This document shows positions 36,012-44,809 of a DNA stretch of 48,677 nucleotides, piece by piece. The notes below the pieces were generated by a model. The model saw nothing but the letters and a program-made list of their open reading frames with translations, was not told the DNA's origin and did no database searches. The position numbers were made by a program, and so were the translations under genes. Location of the stretch: contig NZ_JTJL01000004.1 in assembly GCF_001678495.1 (NCBI RefSeq), forward strand, positions 1-48,677. The letters run 5' to 3'. How positions within the stretch are numbered: position 1 is the stretch's first letter; each line of letters begins with the position of its first letter. Origin of the DNA: Gallibacterium salpingitidis. Lineage in GTDB: Bacteria > Pseudomonadota > Gammaproteobacteria > Enterobacterales > Pasteurellaceae.

Positions 36012-36917
36012 TTAAATTAACCACTGTGTACGATATTCATCTGTACACAACAAATCTAATAAATAATTGATAATTGGACTATTTCTTTGATTTTGCCAAG
36101 CATAATAAACTCTAATTGGTTGTTTATGTTCAGCAATCATTTTTTCTACAACAATACCTTTTGCCAATGCAGACACCGCAAAACCTCTAGGAACAAACCC
36201 AATACCAATCCCAGCAATAATCATCGATAACACCATATTAAGATCTGTCACATAAATAATTTTTTGTCCTTTAAGAGCCCACGTTTTTTTTTGTTGTAAA
36301 GCGATTGATGAATCATGAACAACAATAGATGGAAATTGACGAAGTTTTGCTGCTTTTAGAATTTGTTCTTCATTTGCTAATGGATGATGAGGTGAAACTA
36401 AAAAGACCCATTCCACATCACCTAAATATTCAGTAGAAATATTGCCACGATTCCAGGGTGGGTTTTGAGGAGCACCAATCACAAAGTCAGCTCTATCTTC
36501 ATAAAGTGAATCCCATGTACCATTATAAACTTCTGTACGAATAGAAAATTCTGTGGCAGGAAATTTATCCAACAACTTAGATAACAATTGAGAAACTGGC
36601 TGATGGCTAATTATATAGTTTAAAGCAATTCTGAATTGACTTTCAGTTCCTTCATTCAATCGTAATGCATCTCTTTGTAATTCTTGTAACCCCTGCAAAA
36701 TCCAATCACCCTGTTCTAAAATATAATTCGCTACAGGTGTTAATTGTATATGCCCATTCCTACGTTCAAATAATTTAACCCCTAACTCTTCTTCCATTTT
36801 TCTGGCAGTGTAACCAATAGCAGAAGGGACTCTATGCAATACTTTTGCTGTTTCACTAAAACTACCTGTTTTACTAATAACCTGTAAAATTTTAATTGAA
36901 TCAGAAGAAAATCCCAT
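36012..36917 (-). CDS. LysR-family transcriptional regulator
   Basis: A 301-residue LysR protein. The N-terminal winged helix-turn-helix spans about residues 5-63 (ILQVISKTGSFSETAKVLHRVPSAIGYTARKMEEELGVKLFERR). The rest is a periplasmic-binding-like effector domain with QFRIALNYIISHQP and a conserved GIGIGFVPRG near residue 225. It is the first gene of the minus-strand operon, only 24 bases before the ankyrin start, so it is probably cotranscribed with the genes it regulates rather than divergent as is usual for LysR. A plausible effector is the permease substrate. Confidence 0.9.
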   Translation of the reverse strand: MGFSSDSIKILQVISKTGSFSETAKVLHRVPSAIGYTARKMEEELGVKLFERRNGHIQLTPVANYILEQGDWILQGLQELQRDALRLNEGTESQFRIALNYIISHQPVSQLLSKLLDKFPATEFSIRTEVYNGTWDSLYEDRADFVIGAPQNPPWNRGNISTEYLGDVEWVFLVSPHHPLANEEQILKAAKLRQFPSIVVHDSSIALQQKKTWALKGQKIIYVTDLNMVLSMIIAGIGIGFVPRGFAVSALAKGIVVEKMIAEHKQPIRVYYAWQNQRNSPIINYLLDLLCTDEYRTQWLI

Positions 36918-36924
36918 AATATCC

Positions 36925-36944
36925 TCCCTTTAAATCCCTTTAAA
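36925..36944. repeat. Tandem 10-bp repeat at the LysR ribosome binding site
   Basis: Two perfect copies of TCCCTTTAAA. On the minus strand the copy nearer the gene supplies the AGGGAGGA Shine-Dalgarno. Repeat-number change would alter spacing to the promoter, not to the start codon. Confidence 0.6.
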
Positions 36945-37159
36945 TCTATACACCATTTTATACTGCCGTAATTAAGGGTAACCACTAGTTATCCACTAAA
37001 TGAAAGTAAAGAAATCATATCAACAACACTGACTCGAACAAGCAAAAAAAATTGAAAACTATCAACAAGAAATTTGTCAAAAGGATGGTTTTCTTTTAAT
37101 AATTCATCTATTTTTATTTACTTATATTTCAATTTCATTCTTATATAATTCTTTTATTT

Positions 37160-37175
37160 TTTGATCAGCTTCACA
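37160..37175 (+). promoter_or_regulatory. rbsD: CRP-like site of the rbs operon
   Basis: TTTGA, six bases, TCACA: one mismatch from the CRP core TGTGA-N6-TCACA. Its centre is about 60 bases upstream of the predicted transcription start, the class I position. Confidence 0.55.
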
Positions 37176-37192
37176 AATTTAAAATTTGGCTA

Positions 37193-37221
37193 TTTTCAGT
37201 ATGAAAAAACTTCTCTATCAT
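37193..37221 (+). promoter_or_regulatory. rbsD: Predicted rbs promoter
   Basis: TTTTCA (37193-37198) and TATCAT (37216-37221) are 17 bases apart. The weak -35 fits CRP activation, and the start would fall inside the RbsR operator. Confidence 0.5.
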
Positions 37222-37225
37222 TTTT

Positions 37226-37241
37226 ATCGAAACGTTTCGAT
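37226..37241. promoter_or_regulatory. rbsD: RbsR operator
   Basis: ATCGAAACGTTTCGAT is a perfect 16-bp palindrome with the CGAAACGTTTCG core known for RbsR and other LacI-family regulators. It overlaps the predicted transcription start 23 bases before rbsD. rbsR itself ends the same gene run. Confidence 0.85.
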
Positions 37242-37263
37242 GACAATAAAATAGGAGTAGAAA

Positions 37264-37683
37264 ATGAAAAAAGTAGGTATTTTAAATGCACACCTCTCTC
37301 ACGTCATTGCAACTTTAGGACACACTGATCTATTAACAATTTGCGACGCTGGTTTACCGATTCCAAAACAAGCTGATTGCGTCGATTTAGCTTTGGTTCC
37401 TGGAATTCCTAGTTTTCTTGCATCATTTGATGCCGTTATTAGTGAATGTTTTGTTGAAAAAGTGATCCTTGCAGAAGAAATCAAACAGAAAAATCCTGAA
37501 GTGCATCAAGCGTTATTACAACGTCTAGCGCAATTAGAACAACAACAAAAAAATCAAATCGCGATTGAGTATGTTTGCCATGAACAATTCAAACAACTTA
37601 GCCAAAACAGCAAAGGTTTTGTACGCTCTGGTGAATGCACTCCTTACGCCAATATTATCCTTACTTCTGGTGTTCCTTTTTAA
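37264..37683 (+). CDS. rbsD: D-ribose pyranase RbsD
   Basis: RbsD interconverts the pyranose and furanose forms of ribose so that the kinase gets its substrate. The 139 residues begin MKKVGILNAHLSHVIATLGHTD, where the histidine of HLSHVIA-type start is catalytic, followed by DAGLPIP and the C-terminal VRSGECTPYANIILTSGVPF. All are family hallmarks. It is the first gene of rbsDACBK, with a GGAG site before the ATG. Confidence 0.97.
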   Translation: MKKVGILNAHLSHVIATLGHTDLLTICDAGLPIPKQADCVDLALVPGIPSFLASFDAVISECFVEKVILAEEIKQKNPEVHQALLQRLAQLEQQQKNQIAIEYVCHEQFKQLSQNSKGFVRSGECTPYANIILTSGVPF

Positions 37684-37695
37684 TTGGAGAATGCT

Positions 37696-39183
37696 ATGCA
37701 ACCAATTCTTAAACTAGACAACATTTGCAAGTCATTCCCTGGTGTAAGAGCTTTATATAAAGCAGGCTTATCAGTTTACCCAGGCAGAGTGATGGCATTA
37801 ATGGGAGAAAATGGTGCTGGTAAATCCACTTTGATGAAAATCCTAACTGGTATCTATAGCAAAGATGAAGGCACTATCCATTATCTTGATCAAGAAGTGA
37901 CTTTTAAAAATCCAAAAATGTCGCAACTTGCCGGCATCAGTATTATCCACCAAGAATTAAACATTATTCCTAATTTAACGATTGCCGAGAATATTTTCTT
38001 AGGTCGTGAATTTACCAATCGTTTTGGTGGTATTGATTGGGCAAAAATGACTGCTGAATCAGAAAAATTATTACGCCGTTTAAAAATTAAACATAGCCCA
38101 ACCATACCTGTGGCACAACTTTCATTAGGTGAGTTGCAAATGGTTGAAATTGCTAAAGCACTCAGTTTCAATGCCAAAGTAATCATTATGGACGAACCTA
38201 CTGATGCACTTACTGATACAGAAACTGAAGCGCTATTTGATGTAATTCGTGAACTCAAAGCTCAAGGTTGCGGCATTGTCTTTATTTCCCACCGTATGCA
38301 AGACATTTTCACCATTTGCGATGATGTAACGATCTTACGTGATGGTGAACTCATTGCTGAGTGTACCCTCTCCAGTATCAATGAAGAACAACTAATCGAA
38401 TTGATGGTAGGACGTAAACTATCTGAACAATATCCGCATATTGATTCACCAATCGGTGAGGTTGTATTAGAGGTGAAACACCTTAGCGGACATGGCGTTA
38501 ATAACGCTTCATTCCATTTAAACAAAGGTGAAATTCTTGGCATCTCTGGATTGATGGGCGCTGGTAGAACAGAAATGATGAAATTAATTTATGGCGCCTT
38601 ACATAAAACCAGCGGCGAAATTTTCTTACATCAAAAACAACTTTCTATCCATTCACCACAAGACGGTTTAAATAACGGTATCGTTTATATCTCGGAAGAC
38701 CGTAAAGGTGATGGTTTAGTGTTAGGAATGAGCATTAAAGAGAATATGACGTTAACCGCCTTAAAGCAATTAACTGAACATTTTTCGATTAATCATAAAA
38801 AAGAAAAAATGACGGTAACCGATTTTATTGATCTCTTTAATATCAAAACGCCATCTATGGATCAAACGATTGGTTTACTCTCGGGCGGAAACCAACAAAA
38901 AGTTGCTATTGCTAAAGGGTTAATGACTCGTCCAGATGTATTAATCCTTGATGAACCAACACGCGGTATTGATGTTGGTGCGAAAAAAGAGATTTATCAA
39001 TTAATTAATAAATTTAAAGAAGAAGGGATGAGCATCATCATTGTTTCTTCTGATATGCCGGAAATTATTGGTATGAGCGATCGCGTATTAGTAATGAATA
39101 ACGGTGAAATCAGTGCGGAATATTTACGTGCTGATGTAACACAAGAAAAACTACTTACTGCGGCAATTACTCAAATTCATTAA
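37696..39183 (+). CDS. rbsA: Ribose ABC transporter ATP-binding protein RbsA
   Basis: RbsA powers ribose import. It carries two ABC domains: the first with Walker [10 protein letters not shown] and signature [15 protein letters not shown], the second with a degenerate P-loop region GLMGAGRTE and signature [15 protein letters not shown] followed by [13 protein letters not shown]. The open frame starts at a TTG (37684), but ATG at 37696 is preceded by GGAG and gives 495 residues. It follows rbsD by 12 bases. Confidence 0.97.
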   Translation: MQPILKLDNICKSFPGVRALYKAGLSVYPGRVMALMGENGAGKSTLMKILTGIYSKDEGTIHYLDQEVTFKNPKMSQLAGISIIHQELNIIPNLTIAENIFLGREFTNRFGGIDWAKMTAESEKLLRRLKIKHSPTIPVAQLSLGELQMVEIAKALSFNAKVIIMDEPTDALTDTETEALFDVIRELKAQGCGIVFISHRMQDIFTICDDVTILRDGELIAECTLSSINEEQLIELMVGRKLSEQYPHIDSPIGEVVLEVKHLSGHGVNNASFHLNKGEILGISGLMGAGRTEMMKLIYGALHKTSGEIFLHQKQLSIHSPQDGLNNGIVYISEDRKGDGLVLGMSIKENMTLTALKQLTEHFSINHKKEKMTVTDFIDLFNIKTPSMDQTIGLLSGGNQQKVAIAKGLMTRPDVLILDEPTRGIDVGAKKEIYQLINKFKEEGMSIIIVSSDMPEIIGMSDRVLVMNNGEISAEYLRADVTQEKLLTAAITQIH

Positions 39184-39200
39184 CCAAGAAAGGATGTATT

Positions 39201-40175
39201 ATGGCTACCCCAACTACAACTTCACAATTCAATTTAAAAGAGTTTTTAATTGAACAACGTTCAATTATTGCACTATTGGTATTAATCGCCATTGTTTCTA
39301 CGATTAGTCCACATTTTTTTACTATTGATAACTTGCTCAATATCTTACGCCAAACTTCGGTCAATGCGATTATTGCCGTCGGTATGACTTTCGTTATCCT
39401 AACAGCTGGTATTGACCTTTCTGTTGGTTCGATTTTGGCGTTAACTGGCGCTGTCGCTGCTTCATTAGTAAATTTAGAACTACCTATTTTTGTTGTTATT
39501 CCATTAGTTTTACTTTTTGGTACCTTACTTGGCGGCATCAGCGGTGTCATTATCGCGAAAGGGCAAGTACAAGCGTTTATTGCTACTTTAGTCACTATGA
39601 CATTACTTCGTGGTGTCACTATGGTTTACACTGATGGTCGCCCTATTAGTATCGGTTTCTCTGATACAGCAGATTATTTTACTTTCCTCGGTACTGGCTA
39701 TCTCTTTGGCATTCCTTTCCCAATTTGGTTAATGGTCATTATCTTCGTCATTGCTTGGTATTTACTAAAACATACCCCTATCGGTCGTTATATTTATGCA
39801 CTCGGTGGCAATGAATCTGCAACACGTTTATCTGGTATCAATGTGAATAAAGTAAAAATCTTTGTTTATGCCGTAAGCGGTTTTTTAGCCACTGTTGCTG
39901 GTTTAATCGTTACTTCACGTTTATCGTCAGCACAACCGACAGCAGGTGTTTCTTATGAATTAGATGCCATTGCCGCAGTTGTTGTTGGTGGTACAAGTTT
40001 AATGGGCGGTAAAGGTCGCATCACTGGTACATTAATTGGGGCATTAATCATTGGCTTCTTAAATAATGCACTTAACTTATTAGATATTTCGTCTTACTAC
40101 CAAATGATTGCTAAATCTATTGTTATTTTACTTGCTGTGCTTACAGATCATTTCTGTAGTCGTAAATCAGCATAA
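39201..40175 (+). CDS. rbsC: Ribose ABC transporter permease RbsC
   Basis: A 324-residue inner-membrane permease with about ten hydrophobic helices. Family motifs: [37 protein letters not shown] near the N-terminus, the EAA-like cytoplasmic loop [24 protein letters not shown] that contacts RbsA, and [31 protein letters not shown]. Start behind AAGGATGT, 17 bases after rbsA. Confidence 0.97.
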   Translation: MATPTTTSQFNLKEFLIEQRSIIALLVLIAIVSTISPHFFTIDNLLNILRQTSVNAIIAVGMTFVILTAGIDLSVGSILALTGAVAASLVNLELPIFVVIPLVLLFGTLLGGISGVIIAKGQVQAFIATLVTMTLLRGVTMVYTDGRPISIGFSDTADYFTFLGTGYLFGIPFPIWLMVIIFVIAWYLLKHTPIGRYIYALGGNESATRLSGINVNKVKIFVYAVSGFLATVAGLIVTSRLSSAQPTAGVSYELDAIAAVVVGGTSLMGGKGRITGTLIGALIIGFLNNALNLLDISSYYQMIAKSIVILLAVLTDHFCSRKSA

Positions 40176-40210
40176 CTTGTTTACTCAACCCCTATCAAAG
40201 GAGAAATCTT

Positions 40211-41089
40211 ATGAAAAAACTTACTTTTCTTGCTTCTGCTCTCGTTTTAAGTTCACTTGCTAGCAATGTAGCATTAGCAAAAGACACTATCGCACTTGCA
40301 GTATCTACCCTTGATAATCCTTTCTTCGTAACCTTAAAAGAAGGTGCGGAAAAAGAAGCACAAAAATTAGGGTATAACTTAGTTGTATTAGATTCTCAAA
40401 ACGACCCGTCAAAAGAACTCGCTAACGTTGAAGACATTACTGTACGTGGCGCAAAAGTGCTATTAATCAACCCAACTGATTCTACCGCTGTCGCTAATGC
40501 AGTACGTGTTGCGAATAAGAAAAAAATTCCAGTTATTACTTTAGACCGCGGTGCAGCACAAGGTGATGTGGTTAGCCATATCGCTTCAGACAACGTAGCT
40601 GGCGGTAAAATGGCGGGTGACTTTATTGCTGAAAAATTAGGTGACAAAGCGAAAGTTATCCAATTAGAAGGTATTGCAGGAACTTCTGCTGCACGTGAAC
40701 GTGGTGAAGGTTTCAAACAAGCAGTAGCAGTACATAACTTCCAACTTCTTGCTAGCCAACCAGCTGATTTCGACCGTACTAAAGGTTTGAACGTAATGGA
40801 AAACTTATTAACTGCTCAACCTAGTGTACAAGCCGTCTTCGCTCAAAATGATGAAATGGCATTAGGTGCTATTCGAGCTATTCAAGCAGCGAATAAAAAT
40901 GTTTTAATCGTTGGTTTTGATGGTACAGATGACGGTGTAAAAGCAGTGAAAAGCGGCAAACTAGCTGCAACTATTGCCCAACAACCTGATTTAATTGGCG
41001 CATTAGGGGTACAAACTGCAGATAAAGTTATCAAAGGTGAAGCTGTAGAAGCGAAAATTCCTGTACCTTTAAAAGTTGTAACAAAATAA
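40211..41089 (+). CDS. rbsB: Ribose-binding periplasmic protein RbsB
   Basis: RbsB binds ribose and delivers it to RbsAC. The 292 residues start with a Sec signal peptide cleaved near ALAKD at residues 22-25. The mature protein has the sugar-binding motifs [42 protein letters not shown] and [19 protein letters not shown]. It is followed by a stable hairpin before rbsK, which may favour high yield of this abundant component. Confidence 0.97.
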   Translation: MKKLTFLASALVLSSLASNVALAKDTIALAVSTLDNPFFVTLKEGAEKEAQKLGYNLVVLDSQNDPSKELANVEDITVRGAKVLLINPTDSTAVANAVRVANKKKIPVITLDRGAAQGDVVSHIASDNVAGGKMAGDFIAEKLGDKAKVIQLEGIAGTSAARERGEGFKQAVAVHNFQLLASQPADFDRTKGLNVMENLLTAQPSVQAVFAQNDEMALGAIRAIQAANKNVLIVGFDGTDDGVKAVKSGKLAATIAQQPDLIGALGVQTADKVIKGEAVEAKIPVPLKVVTK

Positions 41090-41101
41090 TTTCTATTAGA
41101 A

Positions 41102-41125
41102 TAAACGGGTGGAAACACCCGTTTA
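41102..41125 (+). other. GNRA-capped hairpin between rbsB and rbsK
   Basis: TAAACGGGTG and CACCCGTTTA pair around a GAAA tetraloop. Only three T residues follow, so it is at best a weak terminator. It probably protects the upstream mRNA end or lowers read-through into rbsK. Confidence 0.6.
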
Positions 41126-41170
41126 CTCACTCAAATCAGCTGTATTTATTTGAATCCAAGGAGTCGTATT

Positions 41171-42100
41171 ATGTTCGCAGCCAAAACATTAACCGTTCTC
41201 GGTAGCATCAACGCTGATCACGTTATCCATGTTCCACATTTTCCACAACCTGGTGAAACCCTCTCTGGCAATCATTACCATATCGTCTTTGGTGGAAAAG
41301 GGGCAAATCAAGCCGTTGCCGCAGCTCGTTTAGGTGCTAGTGTTAATTTTATTGCTTGTATCGGTGATGATGATATTGGGCTGCAAATGAAAAAATCTTT
41401 TCAACAACAAGGTATCCATACTGAAAGCATTACCACTATTGCCAATGAAATGACTGGTATTGCAATGATTCAAGTAGCGGCAAGTGGCGAAAATAGTATT
41501 GTAATTTCAGCTGGCGCCAATGCTCATCTTAATACGCAATTAGTACAACAATTTAAACAGCAGCTAACAGAAGCGGATGCATTATTAATGCAACTGGAAA
41601 CCCCGTTAGAGGCAGTTATCTATGCTGCAAAAACTGCTCGTCAAGCAGGGAAACAGGTGATCCTCAATCCAGCACCAGCCCAACCTTTACCAGACGAATT
41701 GTTATCTCAACTTACGATGATTACCCCGAATGAAACCGAAGCAGAGATCTTAACTGGGATTAAAGTGATTGATGAACAAAGTGCCGCGCAAGCCGCTGCT
41801 ATTTTTCACCAAAAAGGAATTGAAACTGTCCTTATTACATTAGGAGCCAAGGGCGTTTTTGTCAGCCACCAGCAACAACAAGCAATTATTCCTGGTTTTC
41901 GTGTTACCGCAAAAGATACCACTGCAGCAGGCGATACTTTTAATGGTGCTTTAGTTACTGCGTTACTGGAAGATAAATCACTCGATCAAGCAATTCAATT
42001 TGCTCATGCTGCCGCAGCAATTAGCGTTACTCGTTTAGGTGCACAATCTTCAATTCCAACTCGTCAAGAAACGCTCGATTTTTTAGCTGCTACTAAATAA
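41171..42100 (+). CDS. rbsK: Ribokinase RbsK
   Basis: RbsK phosphorylates ribose at O5 with ATP. PfkB-family features: [21 protein letters not shown] at the N-terminus, [19 protein letters not shown] (sugar-binding GGKGAN), and the C-terminal [19 protein letters not shown] with the catalytic aspartate and anion hole. ATG at 41171 has AAGGAG 7 bases upstream and is preferred over an in-frame ATG at 41150. It gives 309 residues, the usual size. Confidence 0.96.
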   Translation: MFAAKTLTVLGSINADHVIHVPHFPQPGETLSGNHYHIVFGGKGANQAVAAARLGASVNFIACIGDDDIGLQMKKSFQQQGIHTESITTIANEMTGIAMIQVAASGENSIVISAGANAHLNTQLVQQFKQQLTEADALLMQLETPLEAVIYAAKTARQAGKQVILNPAPAQPLPDELLSQLTMITPNETEAEILTGIKVIDEQSAAQAAAIFHQKGIETVLITLGAKGVFVSHQQQQAIIPGFRVTAKDTTAAGDTFNGALVTALLEDKSLDQAIQFAHAAAAISVTRLGAQSSIPTRQETLDFLAATK

Positions 42101-42135
42101 AATGGACTGACTCATTAAGCTGTAAGGAGCGATGT

Positions 42136-43131
42136 ATGGCAACGATGAAAGATATTGCAAGGATTGCAAAAGTATCTACTTCCACTGTTTCTCACGTTAT
42201 TAATAATAGCCGTTACGTTAGTGACGAAATGCGAGAAAAAATTATGAAGGTGGTTAATGAGTTAAACTACACGCCTTCAGCTGTTGCCCGTAGTTTAAAA
42301 GTCAAAGAAACAAAAACCATTGGTATGCTGGTAACGGCAACCAGCAACCCGTTTTTCGCCGAAGTAGTTGCAGGCGTGGAACAATATTGCAATCAACACC
42401 AATATAATTTAATTATTTCGAGTACCGACGGTAACGAAGAACGCTTGCAACAAAATATCCAAACCCTAATTCAAAAACAGGTTGATGGCCTATTGTTAAT
42501 GTATTCGGACGCCAGAAATGCGATTGTTAAACAGCTAAATGTGCAATTACCGATGGTGATTATGGACTGGTGGCCTACCGCAATGAATGCCGATAAGATC
42601 TATGAAAATTCTGAATTTGGTGCTTATTTGGCAACCAAAACTCTAATTGAACAAGGTCACGAAAAAATCGCTATTATTACCGGTAAATTAGATAAGTCAC
42701 TCGCAAGTAATCGTTTAATTGGTTATCAAAAAGCATTACAAGATGCCCATTTAACCAGCCATCCTGATTGGATTATCGAAAGCCATTTTGATTTTGAAGG
42801 TGGTGTCGAAGGAATGAAAAAATTGTTGCAATGCGCTGAAAGACCAACAGCTATTTTTGCTTGTAGCGACACGATTGCCGTTGGTGTTTATCAAGTTGCT
42901 TGGCAAAATGGTTTACGTATTCCAGAAGATATCTCTGTTATTGGTTACGATAATATTATGCTTTCCCAATACTTAACACCACCACTCACTACCATTCATC
43001 AACCAAAAGCAGAATTAGGTAAATTAGCAGTTGAAACGTTATTACAGCGAATCAAAGCACCAGAACAAGAATACAAAACATTAATGCTTGAACCACAATT
43101 AATTGAGCGACAATCAATTAAGAAACTTTAA
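42136..43131 (+). CDS. rbsR: Ribose operon repressor RbsR (LacI family)
   Basis: A 331-residue LacI-type regulator: helix-turn-helix and hinge at residues 3-60 ([33 protein letters not shown]), then a ribose-binding-like core with [28 protein letters not shown] pattern ([14 protein letters not shown]) and [16 protein letters not shown]. Last gene of the ribose run, 35 bases after rbsK with AAGGAG before the ATG. It should bind the palindrome at 37226-37241 and release it when ribose is present, controlling its own synthesis with the operon. Confidence 0.95.
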   Translation: MATMKDIARIAKVSTSTVSHVINNSRYVSDEMREKIMKVVNELNYTPSAVARSLKVKETKTIGMLVTATSNPFFAEVVAGVEQYCNQHQYNLIISSTDGNEERLQQNIQTLIQKQVDGLLLMYSDARNAIVKQLNVQLPMVIMDWWPTAMNADKIYENSEFGAYLATKTLIEQGHEKIAIITGKLDKSLASNRLIGYQKALQDAHLTSHPDWIIESHFDFEGGVEGMKKLLQCAERPTAIFACSDTIAVGVYQVAWQNGLRIPEDISVIGYDNIMLSQYLTPPLTTIHQPKAELGKLAVETLLQRIKAPEQEYKTLMLEPQLIERQSIKKL

Positions 43132-43161
43132 GCCTTTAGATTATTTCATTCCTGACTAAAT

Positions 43162-43177
43162 TGTGATCAACCCCACA
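43162..43177 (+). promoter_or_regulatory. CRP-like site upstream of the TRAP operon
   Basis: TGTGA, six bases, CCACA, one mismatch from the CRP core, with flanking AAT/ATT symmetry. It lies about 100 bases before the binding-protein gene. Confidence 0.5.
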
Positions 43178-43268
43178 ATTCAAATCACACATACTTGCAT
43201 ATTTATGCAGTAACATTTATTTTACAATTTCATTTACCTTCCATAACACAACATAGGGATCACTCAAT

Positions 43269-44309
43269 ATGGCAAACTTTAAAACTCTTCTACTCTCCTC
43301 ACTTTTGGTTTCTTCTGTCGCTCTTGTTGGTTGTAATGATGAAAAAGAAAAACCGGCAACCAATGCCGCGGCGAATACTTCAGAACAAGCAGCACCAGCT
43401 CCAGCACCTGCTGCTGAAAGTGCACCAAAATTAGCAACTAAATTTGTAACCATTGCAACTGGTGGCGCATCAGGCCCTTATAACATTATCGGCACAACTT
43501 TAGCTGAAGTTTATTCAACAGATTTAAAAGCAAACTCAAAAACACAAACTACCGGTGCTTCAGTAGAAAATATCAATCTACTTAACAGCAAAAAAGTAGA
43601 AATGGCATTCGTTATGCGTGATGCTCTAAGTGATGCTGTTAATGGTTTAGGTAGTTTCGAAAACAAGAAAATTACCACTGTAAGTGAATTAGCAGGTCTT
43701 TATCCAAATTTCGTACAAATCATTACTTCGAAAAAAACTGGTATTAAAACCATTGCTGATCTGAAGGGGCATCGTGTAGCGACCGGTGCACAAAATTCTG
43801 GTGTAGAAGTTAATGCACGTAAATTACTCGCTGGTTTTGGTATCACTTACAACGATATTACCGTTGATTATCTTGGTTATGCTGAAGCTGTTGATGCACT
43901 TAAAGCGGGACGTATTGATGCAGCGTTCCTCACCAGTGGCTTACCAAATTCATCATTAATGGAATTACAACAAGGCTTTGATCTCCAACTAGTGAGTATT
44001 CCAAAAGAAGGTGCGGAAAAAGTAATGCAAGAATATCCTTATTTCACTTCAATGGTTATTCCTGCCGGTACTTATAATAACGCTGAAGATGTGCAAACAA
44101 TCGCTATTCGTAATGCACTAATCGTACGTTCAGATCTTAGCGATGATGATGTTTATCTTCTTACGAAAACCTTTTTTGAAAGCTTAGATAAATTAAAAGC
44201 TTCTCACCAAGCAGCAAAAGATATTAATTTGGAAGAAGCACAAAAAGGCTCAATTGCGCCATTACATCCAGGTGCAAAACGTTACTATGATGAAATGAGC
44301 AAAAAATAA
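43269..44309 (+). CDS. TRAP transporter TAXI-type solute-binding lipoprotein
   Basis: A 346-residue TAXI-family binding protein. The N-terminus MANFKTLLLSSLLVSSVALVGCND is a lipoprotein signal with lipobox LVGC and a predicted acylated cysteine at residue 22. An Ala/Pro/Glu-rich spacer of about 35 residues links it to the binding domain. That domain starts FVTIATGGASGPYNIIGTTLAE and includes TTGASVENINLLNSKKVEMAFV, typical of TAXI. Most TRAP binding proteins are free in the periplasm, so membrane tethering is unusual. First gene of a three-gene TRAP unit. Confidence 0.9.
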   Translation: MANFKTLLLSSLLVSSVALVGCNDEKEKPATNAAANTSEQAAPAPAPAAESAPKLATKFVTIATGGASGPYNIIGTTLAEVYSTDLKANSKTQTTGASVENINLLNSKKVEMAFVMRDALSDAVNGLGSFENKKITTVSELAGLYPNFVQIITSKKTGIKTIADLKGHRVATGAQNSGVEVNARKLLAGFGITYNDITVDYLGYAEAVDALKAGRIDAAFLTSGLPNSSLMELQQGFDLQLVSIPKEGAEKVMQEYPYFTSMVIPAGTYNNAEDVQTIAIRNALIVRSDLSDDDVYLLTKTFFESLDKLKASHQAAKDINLEEAQKGSIAPLHPGAKRYYDEMSKK

Positions 44310-44311
44310 TA

Positions 44312-44809
44312 ATGAAAAAAGTGTATAAGATCGCTGCTGTCCTGATATCTATTTCAGTTGTGATCTTTACTATTCAATTCGACACGATCTATCTGCAATT
44401 TGCTGAGAAATCGTGTCGTTTACCAACCAATCAGTTTACATTGCAGTGGAAACATTCCGTCGAAAAGCAATTATGGCAAGAACATTATTCACAACAGGGT
44501 AATGTGCTAGTTTTAGACAAAGTATTCCAACAAACTTTTGGTGCAGGCTCACCTGCTGATGGCGAAAAAATTCCAGCACCTGATGGTTTTGTTGGTTTTA
44601 AGAAACAGATCTTATTGCCAAAAATTGATTGGCTAGTTTCATCTAATATGCAAGGAGTCCTATTTTCTGACGATTTTATACTTCCCGTTTATCAACTCGT
44701 CCCTGATTACAGCGAGATAAAAATTATTCCAATAAAACAAAATCTGATTTCTTTTTTATTAGGAGTGAAATGCGATGTCAAACCTCGAACACACAACACC
44801 AACCAATAA
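44312..44809 (+). CDS. DUF1850 protein of the TRAP-TAXI operon
   Basis: A 165-residue protein with a single N-terminal hydrophobic segment (KIAAVLISISVVIFTIQF), probably a signal anchor or signal peptide. The rest matches the DUF1850 pattern: FTLQWKHSVEKQLWQEHY and later FGAGSPADGEKIPAPDGFV. DUF1850 genes commonly sit between the TAXI binding protein and fused membrane gene, as here, but their role is unknown to me; an accessory or cofactor-like role in transport is inferred. It starts 2 bases after the preceding stop and overlaps the next gene by 35 bases. Confidence 0.8.
   Translation: MKKVYKIAAVLISISVVIFTIQFDTIYLQFAEKSCRLPTNQFTLQWKHSVEKQLWQEHYSQQGNVLVLDKVFQQTFGAGSPADGEKIPAPDGFVGFKKQILLPKIDWLVSSNMQGVLFSDDFILPVYQLVPDYSEIKIIPIKQNLISFLLGVKCDVKPRTHNTNQ

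Larger units (their letters stand above)
36918..37263. promoter_or_regulatory. Divergent control region between the LysR operon and the ribose operon
   Basis: This 346-bp AT-rich gap separates two divergent operons. The right half holds the CRP site, promoter and RbsR operator of rbsD. Next to the LysR gene a 10-bp tandem repeat (TCCCTTTAAA at 36925-36934 and 36935-36944) overlaps its ribosome binding site. A TTGACA on the minus strand near 37080 is a possible -35 box for the LysR operon, without a convincing -10. No small gene was seen. Confidence 0.5.

Noticed and set aside
27178..36917. Genomic island bounded by integrase, tRNA or direct repeats
   Set aside because: The region looks AT-rich and accessory, but no integrase, transposase, tRNA or attachment repeats were seen at its borders, so mobility is not claimed.
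36782..36985. 67-residue frame overlapping the LysR start
   Set aside because: Out-of-frame overlap with the LysR N-terminus and no better ribosome site; LysR homology decides.
37890..38543. Minus-strand frames opposite rbsA
   Set aside because: Shadow frames of a strongly conserved ABC protein.
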